Part shown: positions 9,920 through 19,419 of the stretch, piece after piece
Position numbering within the stretch: position 1 is the first letter of the stretch
How the letters are laid out: every line of letters begins with the position of its first letter
DNA from: Thermoguttaceae bacterium
GTDB lineage: Bacteria > Planctomycetota > Planctomycetia > Pirellulales > Thermoguttaceae
Direction of reading: 5' to 3'
Length of the DNA stretch: 64,000 bases
NCBI GenBank assembly: GCA_029975295.1
Contig: JARKPK010000086.1
Location: forward strand, 1-64,000
Position numbers and translations under genes: made by a program
The notes under the pieces: generated by a model
Told to the model about the DNA's origin: nothing
Seen by the model: the letters and a program-made list of their open reading frames with translations, nothing else
Databases searched by the model: none

Positions 9920-10319
9920 TGTGGTCGCTCCGTATTTGCGACGAGTTGAGCGTTTTCCGACCAGAAGAGGGCGAAGCGCAACGCTTGCCCTTCGGTCCGA
10001 GTTGACCCGCGTAAGGCGGCTCGCCTCGCCGGCGGTTTTTGGATCGGACAGGCCATTTTAGCGTAACGGCCCGCCGCCGTGGCAGATGTCCCGAGCGACT
10101 TCGGGCTGTTGCTGCTGCGGCTGCCGCCGATTGCCGTCTGCCGCCGGCGGATGGGCGGCTGCTCTGTCGGCAAAACGTGCCGGCTGACGGGGGCCAAGTT
10201 CATCCTTGCCGAGTTGTTCCGTTCCACGGCGTGGTGCGTTGCCCTCCACTTCGTCGGCCAAGGGGCGGGCGGCGCGGCCACTTGTTCGTTGGCCGGGCTT
10301 GGGAGAGAATAGCGCGATC
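9920..10319. other. 400-bp divergent spacer mgtE / ABC permease
   Basis: No gene, RNA or clear promoter recognised. It must hold the promoters for mgtE (minus) and for the permease-ATPase pair (plus). Confidence 0.4.
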
Positions 10320-11444
10320 ATGCGATTGATTCATGTGGCATACAAGAACATGCAGCGGCGGCGCTTGCGATCGGCGCTGACGATTGCCGGCGTTTCTGTG
10401 GCGGTGGCCGCCGTGGTGGCGCTGGTCGGCGCGGTCGGGTCGTTCGAGCGGCAGTTGCTGGCGGTTTTCCAGAACCGGGGCATCGACTTGGTTGTGGCCG
10501 GCGCGACAACCGTGCAACGACTTCAAAGCAATCTCGAAGAAGATCTCGGACGCCGCATCGGCCGCTTGCCCGGCGTCAAACATGTGGCCTGCGCACTGAT
10601 CGAGAACTTCTCGTTTCCGGAACTCGATGTGTTGGGGGTCGTGGTTCGCGGACTGGAGCCGAACAGCTTCGTTCTCAACGAAGTCGCCCTGATCGAGGGA
10701 CGCAAACTCGAACCGGGCGACGGCGACGTGATGCTGATCGGCAAGGTTTTGGCCAACACGCTTTCGAAACGAGCCGGCGATCAATTCGAACTCGTCCCGG
10801 GCCGGAGCTTTCGGATTGTCGGCGTGTACGATTCGTACAATCTTCTCGAAAGCAACTCGCTCGTTGTGCCGTTGGATGCGTTGCAAGACCTGATGGACCG
10901 CCGCGGCAAGGCCACAGTGTTCATGGTCGTGGCCGCCGAGAGTTCGCAGGCCGCGGTCGAGTCGCTCGCGGCGCAGATCAAGCCGCTTGCGCCGAACATC
11001 GACGTTTTGCCGGCGCGACAGTACGTCGATTCGCTGATCGAAGTTCGCTTGGCGCGGGCGGTGGCTTGGTTCACGTCGACCTTGGCGCTGATCGTCGGCA
11101 CGATCGGCGTGGTGAACACGATGTTGACGGCCGTATTCGAGCGAACGCGGGAGTTGGCCGTGTTGCGGGCCGTGGGTTGGCGGCGGGCAACAATCGTGCG
11201 GATGATCCTCTTCGAGTCGGCGCTGCTGAGCATGTTGGGCGCCGTGGTCGGCTGTGCGATGGCGTGGTTTCTTACGCAAATGTTGCGACTGACTCCGACC
11301 GGCCGCTTGATCTCGGGCGAAATCGGCTGGTACGTCGTTGCGCAGGGTTGCGGCTTGGCTCTGCTCGTGGGGATTGCCGGAGGAGGCTACCCCGCTTGGC
11401 GCGCAGCGAAGCTGTTGCCCACGGAGGGGCTGCGCCATGAGTAA
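10320..11444 (+). CDS. FtsX/MacB-like ABC transporter permease
   Basis: A 374-residue membrane protein with the MacB/LolC layout: one N-terminal helix (LRSALTIAGVSVAVAAVVAL, about residues 16-37), a large extracytoplasmic domain (about 45-240), and three C-terminal helices forming the FtsX domain (from ARAVAWFTSTLALIVGTIGVV, with NTMLTAVFERTRELAVLRAVG at the coupling loop). The ATG at 10320 was chosen because it starts the amphipathic RLIHVAYKNMQRRRL segment typical of the family; longer in-frame starts lack this. Its stop overlaps the ATPase start by 8 bases (11437-11444), so the two are translationally coupled. Such pairs export lipoproteins, peptides or small molecules, or act mechanically; the cargo is unknown. 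Confidence 0.9.
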   Translation: MRLIHVAYKNMQRRRLRSALTIAGVSVAVAAVVALVGAVGSFERQLLAVFQNRGIDLVVAGATTVQRLQSNLEEDLGRRIGRLPGVKHVACALIENFSFPELDVLGVVVRGLEPNSFVLNEVALIEGRKLEPGDGDVMLIGKVLANTLSKRAGDQFELVPGRSFRIVGVYDSYNLLESNSLVVPLDALQDLMDRRGKATVFMVVAAESSQAAVESLAAQIKPLAPNIDVLPARQYVDSLIEVRLARAVAWFTSTLALIVGTIGVVNTMLTAVFERTRELAVLRAVGWRRATIVRMILFESALLSMLGAVVGCAMAWFLTQMLRLTPTGRLISGEIGWYVVAQGCGLALLVGIAGGGYPAWRAAKLLPTEGLRHE

Positions 11445-12180
11445 CGCCCGCACTGAAGCGACTCATCGAGGCGCAACAAGCGAATGCCTGCTTTGCGCGC
11501 AGGAACTGAGCAAGTTCTATCCGGACGGGCGCGTTCAGGCGCTCGACCGCGTTTCGTTTCACGTGAACCGCGGTGAGTACTTGGCGGTGATGGGCCCGAG
11601 CGGCAGCGGCAAATCGACGCTGTTGAACATGCTCGGCGCGTTGGACCGCCCGAGCAGCGGCGAGGTGTTCTTCGAAGGCAGGCCGCTGTCGGAGTTCTAC
11701 CCCTGGGACCGCTTCCGCTGCGAACAAGTGGGGTTCGTCTTCCAGTCGTTTCATCTGCTGCCCGCGCTAACCGCGCTGGAGAACGTGCAGATACCGATGC
11801 TCGAAACCCGCCGCAGCGCCGCGGAACGAGCGTCGGCGGCCGAGTCGCTGCTGGAACTGGTGGGCTTGGCATCGCGGCGGCATCATCTTCCGCAGACGCT
11901 TTCGGTGGGCGAGCGGCAGCGTGTGGCCGTCGCGCGGGCGCTGGCCAACAATCCGCCGCTTCTGCTGGCCGACGAGCCGACGGGCAATCTCGATTCGGCG
12001 GCAGCGGAGGCCGTTCTCGATCTCTTCGCGCGGTTGCACGGAGAACACCGGCTGACGCTGGTGGTGATCACGCACGATCCGGCGCTCAGCCGGCGAGCGC
12101 AACGCGTGCTGCGATTGAAAGACGGCCGATTGATCGCCGACGAGCCGGTTGAAGGCGCCGGCCCGGTTTCGGACCAATAG
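11437..12180 (+). CDS. ABC transporter ATP-binding protein (LolD/MacB type)
   Basis: A 247-residue ATPase partner of the preceding permease. Motifs in order: Walker A GPSGSGKST (about residue 55), Q-loop FVFQSFHLLPALTALENV, signature LSVGERQRVAVARAL, Walker B LLLADEPTGNLD and the switch His in VVITHD. The signature has Val for the usual Gly (LSVGE rather than LSGGE), which occurs in some members. ALTALENVQIP is typical of the LolD/MacB class. The start ATG lies inside the permease's last codons. It converges with the DUF155 gene downstream. Confidence 0.93.
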   Translation: MSNARTEATHRGATSECLLCAQELSKFYPDGRVQALDRVSFHVNRGEYLAVMGPSGSGKSTLLNMLGALDRPSSGEVFFEGRPLSEFYPWDRFRCEQVGFVFQSFHLLPALTALENVQIPMLETRRSAAERASAAESLLELVGLASRRHHLPQTLSVGERQRVAVARALANNPPLLLADEPTGNLDSAAAEAVLDLFARLHGEHRLTLVVITHDPALSRRAQRVLRLKDGRLIADEPVEGAGPVSDQ

Positions 12181-12290
12181 GGCGGCGCTGCGGCGAGGCC
12201 CGCGGCTGTGCGGCGACAATTTTGCAATAGCGGCGCACGGTCGCCTTGCTTCGGCGGTCTCTTCCCTCGCTGGTCGATTGAGGGGAGAGG

Positions 12291-13106
12291 TCAGAAGACG
12301 TACTTCTCCAGCAGCGAAAGGCAGATGTCGAAGAGGATGAGGATCACGATATACCACTCGACGCGCAACGAGTGGCGATTGTGAATGAGGCCCGAAACAG
12401 TCTGCGCGGTCCGCGCCAGCAGGTTCAGCTTGCGGTCGAGGCCGGCGTGGCGCTCGTTCAGTTCATACTCGTCGGCCAGTCGCTGATAGAGCCGTTCCAG
12501 GTCGGGGCGTTCCCAAAGCAGCTCGGGTTTGTCGCCGATCTCCACACGCCCGACCATCGTATGCTCGCTAAGAAGGGCTCTTCCGATAGAGCGAAGCAGC
12601 GAACGCATGTCGGCCGAGGTCCGACCGCGACGGCTCAACTCAGCGGCAAACGGTTCAACGAGGTCGAAATCGCGGGCCACTAAGGCCTCGTATCGGGCCA
12701 GCACAACGCTTTGGGCCAGCACGTCGGCAACGATCTGAAGCCGCTCGATGGTCGCGTCTTGAAGCGCAAGCACGTTGCCTTCCGCACCCTCGATTCCTTC
12801 GAGGCCCGAGGGCACGATCCGCACGTCGATCGACTCGCGTTCCGGCTCGCTATGGGGTTGAGTCACCCGCGGAGCAAGCCAATCGAGGAAGGCTTTCTTG
12901 GTGTCGGGAGCAGCGCCGAAAAAGATCACCGCGCCGAATCGAAACAGAACGGCCACACCGCCGCCTTCCAGCGACATTGTCAGCGGGCCGGCCGCAAGCC
13001 GTTCGCCGCCGGCCAGCCCGCGCAGGTCCAGCCGGTCGCCAATCAGGATCGCCTCGACGGAGAACGTGTCTTTGCCGGCCAGCGCATTGGGCGATGAAGT
13101 CCCCAT
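12291..13106 (-). CDS. RMD1/YagE (DUF155) family protein
   Basis: A 271-residue protein with the DUF155 pattern. It has an N-terminal beta-rich segment (IGDRLDLRGLAGGERL ... VAVLFRFGAVIFFG), a long helical middle with LARYEALVARDFD, a region YELNERHAGLDRKLNLLARTAQTVSGLIHN, and one C-terminal membrane helix (EWYIVILILFDICLSLLEKYVF). Eukaryotic relatives act in mitochondria (RMD1/RMND1); the bacterial role is not established. I chose the ATG at 13106; a TTG at 13169 would add 21 residues not typical of the family. The gene is on the same strand as cphA and 161 bases after it, so it may be co-transcribed. Confidence 0.85.
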   Translation of the reverse strand: MGTSSPNALAGKDTFSVEAILIGDRLDLRGLAGGERLAAGPLTMSLEGGGVAVLFRFGAVIFFGAAPDTKKAFLDWLAPRVTQPHSEPERESIDVRIVPSGLEGIEGAEGNVLALQDATIERLQIVADVLAQSVVLARYEALVARDFDLVEPFAAELSRRGRTSADMRSLLRSIGRALLSEHTMVGRVEIGDKPELLWERPDLERLYQRLADEYELNERHAGLDRKLNLLARTAQTVSGLIHNRHSLRVEWYIVILILFDICLSLLEKYVF

Positions 13107-13267
13107 GATGCCGCTTGCCCTCAACTGCGGTGGATCAAGGTTGAAGGCTGCGTCGTGCCATCGACGCAACCGGTGCGCCGTGGTCGGCGCCTCGCCATCG
13201 CGGGCGCCAGGCGGTTTCGTCCAATTGGTTCTTTTGCCTGGCCGAAATCACCTCGACGTTGTTCCGA

Positions 13268-16009
13268 TCACTTCACCTTTAGCGACGCCTTGGCGGTTGT
13301 CGCCGAGGGCTTCACCGGCGCCGCGGCTTCGTCGGCCGGCGCGGAAGCCTGCGCGGCCACTTTGGCGGCGATCTGTTCCACCTCGGCCGCTTGCTGAGGC
13401 ACGGCCAAAGCGTCGAGATAGCGCCGCACGCAATCAACCGTTTCGTCGATGGCGTCGGCCTGGATGAGCATCAATTCGCCCGGCTGAGCCGTGTTCAGCG
13501 CGTGCTCGACCGACGCAACCGCGCCGCGAATCTCCTCGATCGACTGAACGCGCGTGGCGTTGGCGGCCAATCCCTGGCGAAAGAGTCCGATGATCTCGCC
13601 ATCGGCCCGACCGCGCGTGTAATGGTCTTCGTACAGAATCACGCGATCGAAGGCGCCGCCCAGCAGCTCGCCCATCCGCACGATGTCGCAGTCGCGGCGA
13701 TCGCCGGCGGTCGAGTAAACAGCGGTGCGGCGTTGATGCGGGAAGGTGTTCAGCGCGTCGATCATCGCCTGCAAAGCATGCGCGTTGTGTCCGTAATCGA
13801 TCACGCAGGTGGCCCCGTTGATTTCGAGGATGTTGAATCTTCCGGGCACCTTGCTCATGTCGGCGGCGAACGATTCCGCTCGGGCGGCGATAATCTCGGT
13901 GGGAACCTGCAAGGCCAACGCCGCGCCGACGGCAGCCAGCGTGTTTTCCACCTCGAAACGGATCGTTCCGCCGTGGGTCAAAGGAACGCGCTCGAGGGCC
14001 AGCACGGGCTCTTCTCGATCGCCCTGCGCGAAGACGACGATTCCATCGCGGACGAAGACGGCTCGCCCGCCATCGGCGCGGTGTTGCGCTAGAACCGGAT
14101 TCTGCCCGTCAACGGCGAAGAACACGACGCTGCCCGGGCAGTAGGGGGCCATAGCGGCCGTCAGCGGGTCTTCGGCGTTGAGCACGCCCGCGCCGGTCGG
14201 CGCGACGACGTCGATGATGCAGCGCTTCACTTTGGCCAAATCTTCGACGGTGTGGATTTCGCTCAGGCCGAGGTGGTCGCCGTCGCCGATGTTGGTCACC
14301 ACGGCCACGTCGCATTGGTCGAACGCCAAACCGGCCCGGAGAATGCCGCCGCGCGCTGTTTCGAACACGGCCGCATCAACGGTCGGATTCATGAGAATGT
14401 TGCGCGCGCTCTGCGGACCGCTGCAATCGCCGGTGTCGATGCGGCGGTCGTCCACGTAGATTCCGTCGGTGCAGGTCATTCCGACCCGCTTGCCCGTGCC
14501 CTTGAGGATGTGTGCGATGAAGCGGGTGACCGTCGTCTTGCCGTTCACTCCGGTCACAGCGGCAATGGGTATGCGGCCGTTGTCGCCGGGCTCGAACATC
14601 ATGTCGATGATCGCTTGCCCGACCGGCCGAGAGATTCCCACGGAAGGCTCCAAATGCATGCGCAACCCCGGCGCTGCGTTGACCTCGACAACGATGCCGC
14701 CCTGCTCCTCCAACGGGATGCTGATGTCTTGTGCGATGATGTCGATTCCGGCAATGTCGAGACCGATGGCGCGGGCGGCGTCGATCGCCCGAGCCGCCAC
14801 GGCCGGATGGACTCGCTCGGTCACGTCGATGGCCGTTCCGCCCGTGCTCAGGTTGGCGTTGCGGCGGATGAAGACGACTTTGCCTGCCGGTGGCACCGAT
14901 TCGGGCGAGAGGCCCTGTTCGGCCAACACGGCCAGCGCGATCACGTCGAGCTTGATTTTGCTAAGCACTGTGGCGTGATGCTCTCCGCGGCGCGGATCGG
15001 CATTGACGATTTCGACCAGTTCCGCCACGGTGCGAACGCCATCGCCGATGACCTGAGCCGGTTCGCGCCGCGCGGCGGCCACCACCTTGCCGCCCACCAC
15101 CAAAACCCGATAATCGTGTCCGGGAGCGTACTTCTCGACAAGCACGGAGTCGCTGATCTCGGACGCGGCTTGGTACGCTTGCAGAACCTGTTCGCGCGTG
15201 CTGATGTTGGCCGCTACGCCTCGCCCTTGGTTGCCGTCGCGCGGTTTGACGACGACCGCGCCGCCGATCTCCTGGGCGGCTTCCCAAGCGTCTTCGGCGC
15301 TGACGACCGGCCGTCCTTCGGCGCACGGCACACCGACCGAACGAAGGAACATCCGAGTCAATTCTTTGTCTTGAGCGATCGACTCGGCGATGGCCGAGGT
15401 GCGGTCGGTCTCGGCCGCCTGAATCCGACGTTGTTTCGAGCCATAGCCGAATTGCACCAAGCTGGCCGTATTCATCCGCATGTGCGGGATGTTCCGCGCA
15501 CGGGCCGCCTCGACAATCGCGTTGGTGCTCGGGCCGAGCAGAACGCGGGCGCCCAAGTCGCGCAGGCGATTGATCGTGGCCGCCACGTCGAAGGGGCGAT
15601 CGTAAATGGCCGCCAGCAACAGATCGCGCGCCGCCTCAAGGCACGCCCTGCCCAACGATTCTTCGCGATACCGGAAGATGACGCGGTAAACGCCCTCTTC
15701 CGAGGTTTCCCGGGCCTTGCCGAACCCCACGTCGGCGCCTGCCAACGATTGCAGCTCTAACGTAACATGCTCGAGAATGTGCGCCGGATAGGTGCCCCGA
15801 CGCAGTCGCTCGAAGAAACCGCCGCGTTCGCCGATCGAACAGCGGTGTTCGATCATCGAAGGCAGCCAAGCCATCAAACGCTCGTTGAACCCGGGGATGG
15901 CGTTCGACGCGGAGTCTTTCAACTCGCCCAGGTCCACCCAAGCCTCAATGACCGGAAAATTGGCCCAGATGTTGGGTCCTCGCAATGCCAGAACCTTGCG
16001 GAATTCCAT
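13268..16009 (-). CDS. cphA: Cyanophycin synthetase
   Basis: Polymerises Asp and Arg into cyanophycin (multi-L-arginyl-poly-L-aspartate), a cytoplasmic nitrogen and carbon reserve, using ATP. At 913 residues it is slightly longer than the usual 870-900. Order: N-terminal domain (about 1-160, VLALRGPNIWANFPVIEAWVD), an ATP-grasp domain (about 215-480, with VVVKPRDGNQGRGVAANIS and VEVNAAPGLRMHLEPS) that adds Asp, and a Mur-ligase-like domain (from about 485, P-loop AVTGVNGKTTVTRF; later FETARGGILRAGLAFDQCDVAVVTNIGDGDHLG) that adds Arg. The C-terminal ~25 residues are an Ala/Pro/Lys-rich tail. No cyanophycinase is in the window. The divergent ABC exporter and DUF1854 gene 1 kb away belong to the same functional locus. 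Confidence 0.97.
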   Translation of the reverse strand: MEFRKVLALRGPNIWANFPVIEAWVDLGELKDSASNAIPGFNERLMAWLPSMIEHRCSIGERGGFFERLRRGTYPAHILEHVTLELQSLAGADVGFGKARETSEEGVYRVIFRYREESLGRACLEAARDLLLAAIYDRPFDVAATINRLRDLGARVLLGPSTNAIVEAARARNIPHMRMNTASLVQFGYGSKQRRIQAAETDRTSAIAESIAQDKELTRMFLRSVGVPCAEGRPVVSAEDAWEAAQEIGGAVVVKPRDGNQGRGVAANISTREQVLQAYQAASEISDSVLVEKYAPGHDYRVLVVGGKVVAAARREPAQVIGDGVRTVAELVEIVNADPRRGEHHATVLSKIKLDVIALAVLAEQGLSPESVPPAGKVVFIRRNANLSTGGTAIDVTERVHPAVAARAIDAARAIGLDIAGIDIIAQDISIPLEEQGGIVVEVNAAPGLRMHLEPSVGISRPVGQAIIDMMFEPGDNGRIPIAAVTGVNGKTTVTRFIAHILKGTGKRVGMTCTDGIYVDDRRIDTGDCSGPQSARNILMNPTVDAAVFETARGGILRAGLAFDQCDVAVVTNIGDGDHLGLSEIHTVEDLAKVKRCIIDVVAPTGAGVLNAEDPLTAAMAPYCPGSVVFFAVDGQNPVLAQHRADGGRAVFVRDGIVVFAQGDREEPVLALERVPLTHGGTIRFEVENTLAAVGAALALQVPTEIIAARAESFAADMSKVPGRFNILEINGATCVIDYGHNAHALQAMIDALNTFPHQRRTAVYSTAGDRRDCDIVRMGELLGGAFDRVILYEDHYTRGRADGEIIGLFRQGLAANATRVQSIEEIRGAVASVEHALNTAQPGELMLIQADAIDETVDCVRRYLDALAVPQQAAEVEQIAAKVAAQASAPADEAAAPVKPSATTAKASLKVK

Positions 16010-17020
16010 GTAAGTCTCTCAAAGAGCGCACCGGCTTGGCCCGCCGTAGGGCGTGATCGAGCAACTAATCATTATGTTGTACGGTCTCGGCCGTCAATCA
16101 GTTTTCTTCGAAAGTTCGATTTTCGAATCTTTCATCAATCGTCGTACGCCGCTGCCCACCCAACGATCGTTCGGTTCGGCGGGAGCGAAACGCTTCAAAC
16201 TCGGTTTGGCTGTCTTTCTTTCTCGCTTTTCGCAGAGGGAATGCAGCGTCGAGCCAAAACGCAACCGAGCCGTGCAAAGGAGGTTTGATTTCTAGGAAGT
16301 ACGCACGCCCTCGAATGCACTGGCTGTCTGATCATCAAAAAATCCTGGAAACGTAACGCAAACCGGGGCTCGATCGGCCTTTTGCGCGCTCCAGCTTAGT
16401 AATTTGTTTGATATTGCTGCTTGCTGTGCCGCACGTAAAGGCAATCGGCGCGGAATGGTACACTGAGGTCTTGGCTTGGGGGGCAAGTCGCGGAAGTGCG
16501 CGCACATCAACCGCAAATCGACGCGGTGCGACGCAACTCTGCGAACGATCCACCAGCAGGGCGAATCAGGGATGACCGGCGACAGTCAGAAGCGAGACGG
16601 CCTTTTGTTTCCTCGTTTACCGCAAGCACATCGCCACGGCTTATCAAAGCCGCGGGCTCGGGAAGCCGATGCGGGCGCTTCGGTCATCGCCGTCCTGGCA
16701 GGTCATCGATGAATGTCCTCGTAAAGTGGACACTTTGATTGAACTATACAAATTGGGTCAACGCAATAGTCTTCTTTCTCGATTTCTTGCCCTCGTAACC
16801 TGATCGATATTTATGATACAATTCGGAGGGTTCACCGATAGACTTGAATTGCCGAGCGGAAACGCGGTTCTGCCCGAGCCGTTGCAGATGGGCGGAGCGT
16901 TGGCTGAACCTAAAGTAACGATTCTGTGGAAAATGCCCCTCTTGCGGGTGGAAGGCGGCGGCCTTTCTCTGCCGGAAGGTTGAGTTCCTGCACCTCACGA
17001 GGGGGTTCTGGCCCCTTGAA
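16010..17020. other. 1-kb divergent regulatory interval of the cyanophycin locus
   Basis: No credible gene. It separates cphA (minus) from the ABC exporter (plus) and must contain both promoters. AT-richer islands stand out at about 16050-16150 and 16735-16830; the latter includes TATTTATGATACAAT, a plausible but unproven -10 region. AAGGAGGT at 16275-16282 is followed only by a three-codon frame, so it marks no gene. Confidence 0.4.
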
Positions 17021-19312
17021 ATGCCTACTTGTTCCTTCGATTCCCTGCCGACCCGCCTCCGCGAGTTGGCAGGCCCCCACCTTCTGCCCGACGAAACACC
17101 GTTGGCATGGTTTGAGCCCGACTTGAATCGGGATCTATGCTATGCGGACAGTTTGGTCCTTCTAACGGATCGGCGGGTCCTGAGTTTCGAGCCGGGCAAT
17201 GGTTCGCCGCTTCAGGGCGAAGCCTGCTCGTTGGTCTTGGCCGAGTCGCACCCGTTGGGCCCCGACAGCCGTTTTGAGGCTCGGGAGTTCGGCGGCATTG
17301 GACGGCTTGATTTGGCCGATGGCGAACGCCGTTTGGCGTCGTGGCGCTATACGGCGGCTCGTTCGCCGGGCGCTCGGCGCGTGCTCGACCGCCTTTTGCT
17401 GCTGCACCAGGGAGTTGAACCTGAGCCCGATGTTCCCGCGGGAGTTGGGGCCATTGAATGCTCGATGTGCGGGGCGACCTTCACCAGCGATCTGGCCGCT
17501 TGCCCGGCCTGCGGCGTGTCGTTGACGAAACCGCCGGCCCAGTCGCTCGTTCGCCTGCTGAAGTATTTCAAGTCACGATTGCCCATGGCCTTGTTGGGGG
17601 TGGTGTTGAGCCTCTTGGCCACCGGGACGGGCCTGATTCCTCCCTATCTGACGCGCCCGCTGGTGGACAACGTGCTGATTCCTTTTCAGGAGCACGGGCG
17701 CGAGAACTTTGGGGCGGTCAAGTGGTACTTGCTTGGGCTTTTCGGGGCGTGGACGGCCGCGTGGCTCTTCGGTTGGGGACGCACCTACGTCTTGGCGTGG
17801 GTCAGCGAACGCGTGGCCGCCGACTTGCGCAATAAGACCTATCAGCACTTGCAGCGGCTTTCGCTCGAGTATTTCGGCGGAAAGCGAACCGGAGATCTTA
17901 TCGCCCGAGTCAGCACCGACACAGATCGCATTTGCTATTTCCTCTCGGTGCATCTTCTCGATTTTTTCAACGACGTGCTGATGTTCGTGATGACCGCGGC
18001 GATTTTGCTGACGATGGATTTGCGATTGGCCGTCGTTACGTTGGCGCCGCTGCCGCTGATCGCCTATTTGGTTCATCTGGTGCGAAGCCGGTTGCGCCGC
18101 GGGTTTTCGTTGGGCAGCCGCGCGTGGGCAGAAATGACCAGCGTTTTGGCCGACACGATTCCGGGGATTCGCGTCGTCAAGGCGTTTGCACAAGAGAGCC
18201 GCGAGATCGAGCGATTCGCGCGGGCCAACGACCGAGTCTTGGGGGCCAACGACCGCGTGAATCGGCTTTGGGCGTTTTTCGGACCGATGGTCACTTATCT
18301 GACCGATTTGGGTGTTTTGGTCATCTGGGTGTTCGGGGTGTGGCTGGTCTTCCGCAGCGGCACAACCGTCGGCACGCTAACGGCCTTCGTATTCTTCATC
18401 AGCCGCTTCTACGCCAGGCTCGATTCGATGAGCCGAATGGTTTCGGCCACACAGAGGGCGGGCGCCAGCGCGCAGCGGGTGTTCGCGATTTTAGACCGAG
18501 TTCCGAGCGTGAAAGAACCAAGTCAGCCGGTTCCCGTCCCTGCCCTGCGGGGAGCGATTGAGTTTCGTCACGTCGGCTTCCGCTACGGTACCCGCCAAGT
18601 GTTGGAGGGAATCGACCTTCAAATCGCGCCGGGTGAAATGATCGGGCTGGTTGGTCCGAGCGGCGCGGGCAAAACGACGTTTATCAATCTTGTCTGCCGA
18701 TTTTACGATGTCGTCGAAGGCGCGATTCTGGTGGACGGGGTCGATATCCGACAATACGCGATCGAGCAGTATCGCCGCCACATCGGGATCGTCTTGCAGG
18801 AACCGTTCCTGTTTTACGGCACGATCGCGGAGAACATCGCTTATGGCCGGCCCAACGCCACGCGCGAGGAGATTATCACCGCAGCTCGGGCGGCCCGGGC
18901 CCACGAGTTCATCTTGCGTCTGCCCAACGGATACGATTCGCTGTGCGGCGAACGAGGGCAGTTTCTTTCCGGCGGAGAGAGGCAGCGCATCAGCATTGCC
19001 CGTGCGCTTTTGATCGATCCGCGGATTCTTATTCTCGACGAAGCCACTTCGTCGGTCGATACCGAGACGGAGCGCGAGATCCAAGAGGCACTGGAGAATT
19101 TGATCCGAGGGCGGACGACCATCGCAATCGCTCACCGTTTGAGCACCCTGCACCGCGCCGACCGTCTGGTTGTAGTCGAACGGGGACGGATCACCGAGGT
19201 AGGCCCGCATGCCGAGTTGATCAAGCGGAGCGGCACCTACGCGCGGCTCTATAACGCCCAATTGGAAATGAGCCGCCGCCAGCCGCCGGTTGTCGAAGAG
19301 GGCGAGGAATGA
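17021..19312 (+). CDS. ABC exporter, cyanophycin-locus type, with N-terminal PH-like and zinc-ribbon extension
   Basis: A 763-residue half-transporter with an unusual front end. Residues 1-130 form a beta-rich segment (ESLVLLTDRRVLSF-like pattern, seen as DSLVLLTDRRVLSFEPG) resembling bacterial PH-like domains. A zinc ribbon follows, with Cys pairs at about 147/150 and 161/164. Six membrane helices start near residue 187 (MALLGVVLSLLATGTGLIPPYL). The ATPase has Walker A GPSGAGKTT (about 545), signature LSGGERQRISIARALL (about 650), Walker B ILILDEATSSVD and the switch His in IAHRLSTL. It lies divergent from cphA and 107 bases before a DUF1854 gene, the arrangement known for cyanophycin-metabolism-associated transporters. 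The substrate is unknown; a role in moving Arg/Asp compounds is inference. Confidence 0.88.
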   Translation: MPTCSFDSLPTRLRELAGPHLLPDETPLAWFEPDLNRDLCYADSLVLLTDRRVLSFEPGNGSPLQGEACSLVLAESHPLGPDSRFEAREFGGIGRLDLADGERRLASWRYTAARSPGARRVLDRLLLLHQGVEPEPDVPAGVGAIECSMCGATFTSDLAACPACGVSLTKPPAQSLVRLLKYFKSRLPMALLGVVLSLLATGTGLIPPYLTRPLVDNVLIPFQEHGRENFGAVKWYLLGLFGAWTAAWLFGWGRTYVLAWVSERVAADLRNKTYQHLQRLSLEYFGGKRTGDLIARVSTDTDRICYFLSVHLLDFFNDVLMFVMTAAILLTMDLRLAVVTLAPLPLIAYLVHLVRSRLRRGFSLGSRAWAEMTSVLADTIPGIRVVKAFAQESREIERFARANDRVLGANDRVNRLWAFFGPMVTYLTDLGVLVIWVFGVWLVFRSGTTVGTLTAFVFFISRFYARLDSMSRMVSATQRAGASAQRVFAILDRVPSVKEPSQPVPVPALRGAIEFRHVGFRYGTRQVLEGIDLQIAPGEMIGLVGPSGAGKTTFINLVCRFYDVVEGAILVDGVDIRQYAIEQYRRHIGIVLQEPFLFYGTIAENIAYGRPNATREEIITAARAARAHEFILRLPNGYDSLCGERGQFLSGGERQRISIARALLIDPRILILDEATSSVDTETEREIQEALENLIRGRTTIAIAHRLSTLHRADRLVVVERGRITEVGPHAELIKRSGTYARLYNAQLEMSRRQPPVVEEGEE

Positions 19313-19419
19313 CCCATGGGCCCTGTTCGCGGCTGTGCAGGGGGACGCCGGCGATGAGCGTTTCATGCCGTTGGAGTCTCGGTGGTTGTTGACGCGCTGC
19401 GAGGAAAGAGCGTGAATCC

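Noticed and set aside
9920-10319. M-box magnesium riboswitch upstream of mgtE
   Set aside because: No M-box-like conserved sequence or terminator was recognised in the leader.
14252-15760. 502-codon open frame on the plus strand opposite cphA
   Set aside because: It is antisense to a clear cyanophycin synthetase and has His/Asp/Arg-rich composition without family motifs; such mirror frames are common in GC-rich genes.
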